Shown here: positions 14,878 to 16,586 of the stretch, in pieces
How positions within the stretch are numbered: the first letter of the stretch is position 1
Layout: each line of letters opens with the position of its first letter
Program-made: the position numbers and the translations under genes
The notes under the pieces: model-generated
Told to the model about the DNA's origin: nothing
The model's input: only the letters and a program-made list of their open reading frames with translations
The model's database searches: none
DNA from: Bryobacterales bacterium
GTDB taxonomy: Bacteria; Acidobacteriota; Terriglobia; Bryobacterales; Bryobacteraceae
Direction: 5' to 3'
NCBI GenBank assembly: GCA_003132905.1
Contig: PKZC01000442.1
Coordinates: forward strand, 4,160-20,745
DNA length: 16,586 nucleotides

Positions 14878-15693
14878 TCACTTCGATTTGGAGTTTAGAT
14901 CGCGGGACAGCATCAGCTTGAAGGTCAATTTATCGGCTCCGCCCGTCACACCCACCCCGACGCCGGTCTCGATACTGATCAACTTGCCGGGATGATCCAC
15001 AACGGCCCAGACCTCGTGAAACTGCTCGCCGATGGGATTGAATTGGCGCAGGGGGCCAAAATCGGAATACTCTTCGACGGCAACCGCCCATTTGTCGTTC
15101 AAGTTGTACGCGACTCGAGTGGCGGGAACGAATTCGAGATTTCCGACACCACCCCTGTAGTCGGTGTCCACAATCGGATTGAAGATGATGTCCACGGGGT
15201 GCAGATGCAGGCCAACGATCGGCCTGAGTTCGGAGGTGACGCGCCTCGGCTCCCAGTAATGGTAATTAACGCTTAACTCGAAATTCAGGCCGTAAAAGAA
15301 CGTATGGTCGTCGGCATGCGGCCGCACGAACAGTTCCCGTATTTTGAAGCCGTCAATCGATCCTCCGCGTCCTTGTGAGTAAGGAGTCCACACTGGCAGG
15401 TAGAGACCCTGCTCAAACCAGGGAGTGACTCCATATGCCCATTCGGCCGTGCCGTTAACCGAGTGGTCGGGAATGATGCCGCCCGGGTAGTCGGCGACTT
15501 TTCTGCCGATGGGAGTGTAATTGGTGTGGATCATCAGATTGAAGATCCCCGGCTCCGCAATCACTGCGTCGTAAACCTGGATCTCATCCGTCTGGGCTAG
15601 AGCTACCGTAGGCAGCCCGAAAAGAATAAAGGCCAGCGCAACGCGATTGGCGCCACGCTTGCCGCCCGCCTTGTTACTCGCGTTAGAAGTCAG
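14878..15693 (-). CDS. Secreted beta-rich (probably outer-membrane) protein with CTG start
   Basis: A 271-residue exported protein from the chosen start. A signal peptide (hydrophobic core VALAFILFGLPTVALA, cut before QTDE) is followed by alternating polar/hydrophobic strands rich in aromatic residues (TAEWAYGVTPWFEQGLYLPV, FFYGLNFELSVNYHYWEPR), the look of an outer-membrane beta barrel. It ends LTFKLMLSRDLNSKSK. No ATG, GTG or TTG lies in frame between the signal peptide and position 15693. CTG 15691-15693 stands seven bases after TAGGAG (15701-15706 on the complement) and gives a normal signal peptide. The frame stays open to 15855, but the extra residues look random and overlap the divergent YceI fragment. 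I know no function. It is divergent from the YceI remnant with a 110-base gap. Confidence 0.6.
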   Translation of the reverse strand: MTSNASNKAGGKRGANRVALAFILFGLPTVALAQTDEIQVYDAVIAEPGIFNLMIHTNYTPIGRKVADYPGGIIPDHSVNGTAEWAYGVTPWFEQGLYLPVWTPYSQGRGGSIDGFKIRELFVRPHADDHTFFYGLNFELSVNYHYWEPRRVTSELRPIVGLHLHPVDIIFNPIVDTDYRGGVGNLEFVPATRVAYNLNDKWAVAVEEYSDFGPLRQFNPIGEQFHEVWAVVDHPGKLISIETGVGVGVTGGADKLTFKLMLSRDLNSKSK

Positions 15694-15803
15694 TCCATAA
15701 CTCCTACAAGATGTTCGCGGCCACCACCGCTTGATGAAGGATAACAGGACAGCGTGTGTGTGATCCACCGGTGCAGCCGTCGGACAATACAAATAGGACC
15801 TGG

Positions 15804-15938
15804 ATGAAACCACACACCTACTCGTTTGTATTGGCTTTGCCGCTCTTGCTGGCAACCCACGCGCTCGCGCAGCAACAGAGTTTCAAAATCGATCCACAGT
15901 CGAGTGAGGTAGCCTTCACGCTGGGAGACGTTCTCCAT
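15804..15938 (+). pseudogene. YceI-family periplasmic protein, truncated to its first 45 codons
   Basis: ATG 15804 opens a signal peptide (SFVLALPLLLATHALA, cut before QQQ) followed by FKIDPQSSEVAFTLGDVLH, the first strands of a YceI-like lipocalin-type domain that binds polyprenoid or amphiphilic ligands. Intact members have about 180-200 residues and continue with a V-x-G-x-F strand. Here the similarity stops exactly at codon 45 (15938) and the reading frame runs on into unrelated, out-of-frame sequence until 16121. The gene is therefore cut by a recombination or deletion event. Promoter and signal peptide survive, so a short secreted peptide could still be made. Confidence 0.65.
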
Positions 15939-15939
15939 A

Positions 15940-16517
15940 GGGCGACTATGGCCCGAACTGGATGCGATAGCATCGGATTTTGTCCTCTATCGCGGCACGG
16001 GGCTTGCACCGCAGCTGGGCCACCGGATTTCCGAGGATTTCGACTTCTTCTCGTCGTCAAGTTTCGATGCGGAGCGTCTGCGTTCGCGACTGCCATTTTT
16101 CCGGGATTTGAACCCCAGTGATCCAGATGTTTGGGTACATCGCAAGCGCGACAACTTGGAGGCGTTCGTGAACCGCGGAGGTGTTGTGAAGGTTGCTTTC
16201 TTCGGTGGCTTGGACACGTTGCGCCGGGTGGAAGACCCACGGCAAGCGGCCGGATCGCGCGTACAGGTCGCTTCGCTGGTGGATTTGGCTGGCATGAAGA
16301 TGCGCGTTATTCAAGTGCGCGCCACTGGAAGGACTATGTAGATATTCACACGCTGGTATCGCATGGGGTCGATCTGGCGACAGGTTTAGCTGCAGCCAAA
16401 GCCATCGACAGAAGCTTCGATCCCACTATCAGCGTCCGGGCCTTACAGTTTTATGGCGATGGGACTCTCAATCGTGTTCCAGTCCCGATGCAACGGGACG
16501 CCGAATGGCTTAACTAA
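15940..16517 (+). pseudogene. AbiEii/AbiGii-type nucleotidyltransferase toxin, 5'-truncated and frameshifted
   Basis: From about 15943 the second reading frame gives RLWPELDAIASDFVLYRGTG and then QLGHRISEDFDFFSS, the nucleotidyltransferase motif of AbiEii-type toxins (GHR-x-S-x-DFDFF), although the usual GGT is RGT. It continues through VKVAFFGGLDTLRR and SLVDLAGMKMRVIQVRA, then hits TAG at 16339-16341. The rest (HWKDYVDIHTLVSHGVDLA to AEWLN, stop 16515-16517) is in another frame. One lost base in the C run near 16320-16323 explains the shift. There is no start codon upstream in frame before a stop at 15910-15912, so the N-terminus is gone. AbiEii proteins transfer nucleotides to RNA targets and serve in abortive infection or plasmid maintenance. 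No AbiEi antitoxin gene is in the window. The final 69 bases after it hold nothing I can identify. Confidence 0.7.
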
Positions 16518-16586
16518 GCAACGCCGACTATAATGTCCTCGTGTTTGGTAACCCCTCGGTGTGCCTAACCCGCTTTTCTCACAGGT

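Overview
The window looks like chromosomal DNA from a soil bacterium of the Acidobacteriota, probably near Candidatus Solibacter or Bryobacter. This is inferred from about 60% G+C in the rows I counted, and from recalled resemblance of several proteins (the actin-like ATPase, the secreted TrbI-like protein, the VTT membrane protein and the YceI fragment) to that group. No database was searched.

Layout. At the left edge is the 3' end of an EAL/HDOD signalling gene (3-569, +). Facing it is a two-gene minus-strand unit (587-2798): a membrane-anchored amidase_2 peptidoglycan amidase whose end overlaps the start of an MreB/FtsA/MamK-type actin-like ATPase. Diverging from it are a secreted TrbI-like glycine-zipper protein and an overlapping LOG-family phosphoribohydrolase (2928-4120, +). 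Next is a lower-GC insert-like segment (about 4121-6816). It holds a two-gene plus-strand unit: a small protein with vestigial archaeo-eukaryotic-primase-like motifs, then a complete HD-domain dGTPase. This is the best candidate for a little-described, possibly antiphage or nucleotide-depletion, system.

From 6817 to 13257 five genes run in the same direction on the minus strand. In transcription order they are a 10-TM membrane protein built from five repeats, a LigB-LigA fusion class III ring-cleavage dioxygenase, a RutB-like cysteine amidohydrolase, a methyl-accepting chemotaxis receptor and an APC amino-acid permease. I read this as uptake, sensing and catabolism of an aromatic, possibly N-containing, compound: ring opening by the dioxygenase, amide or carbamate hydrolysis by the RutB-like enzyme, with receptor and transporters alongside. 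The substrate is not known.

To the right, a tandem-domain universal stress protein and a VTT/DedA-like membrane protein form a plus-strand pair (13368-14867). A secreted beta-rich, probably outer-membrane, protein faces them and appears to use a CTG start. The window ends with a clear scar: a YceI-family gene cut after about 45 codons and joined directly to a 5'-truncated, frameshifted AbiEii-type nucleotidyltransferase pseudogene. No rRNA, tRNA, CRISPR array, transposase or intact insertion sequence was seen.
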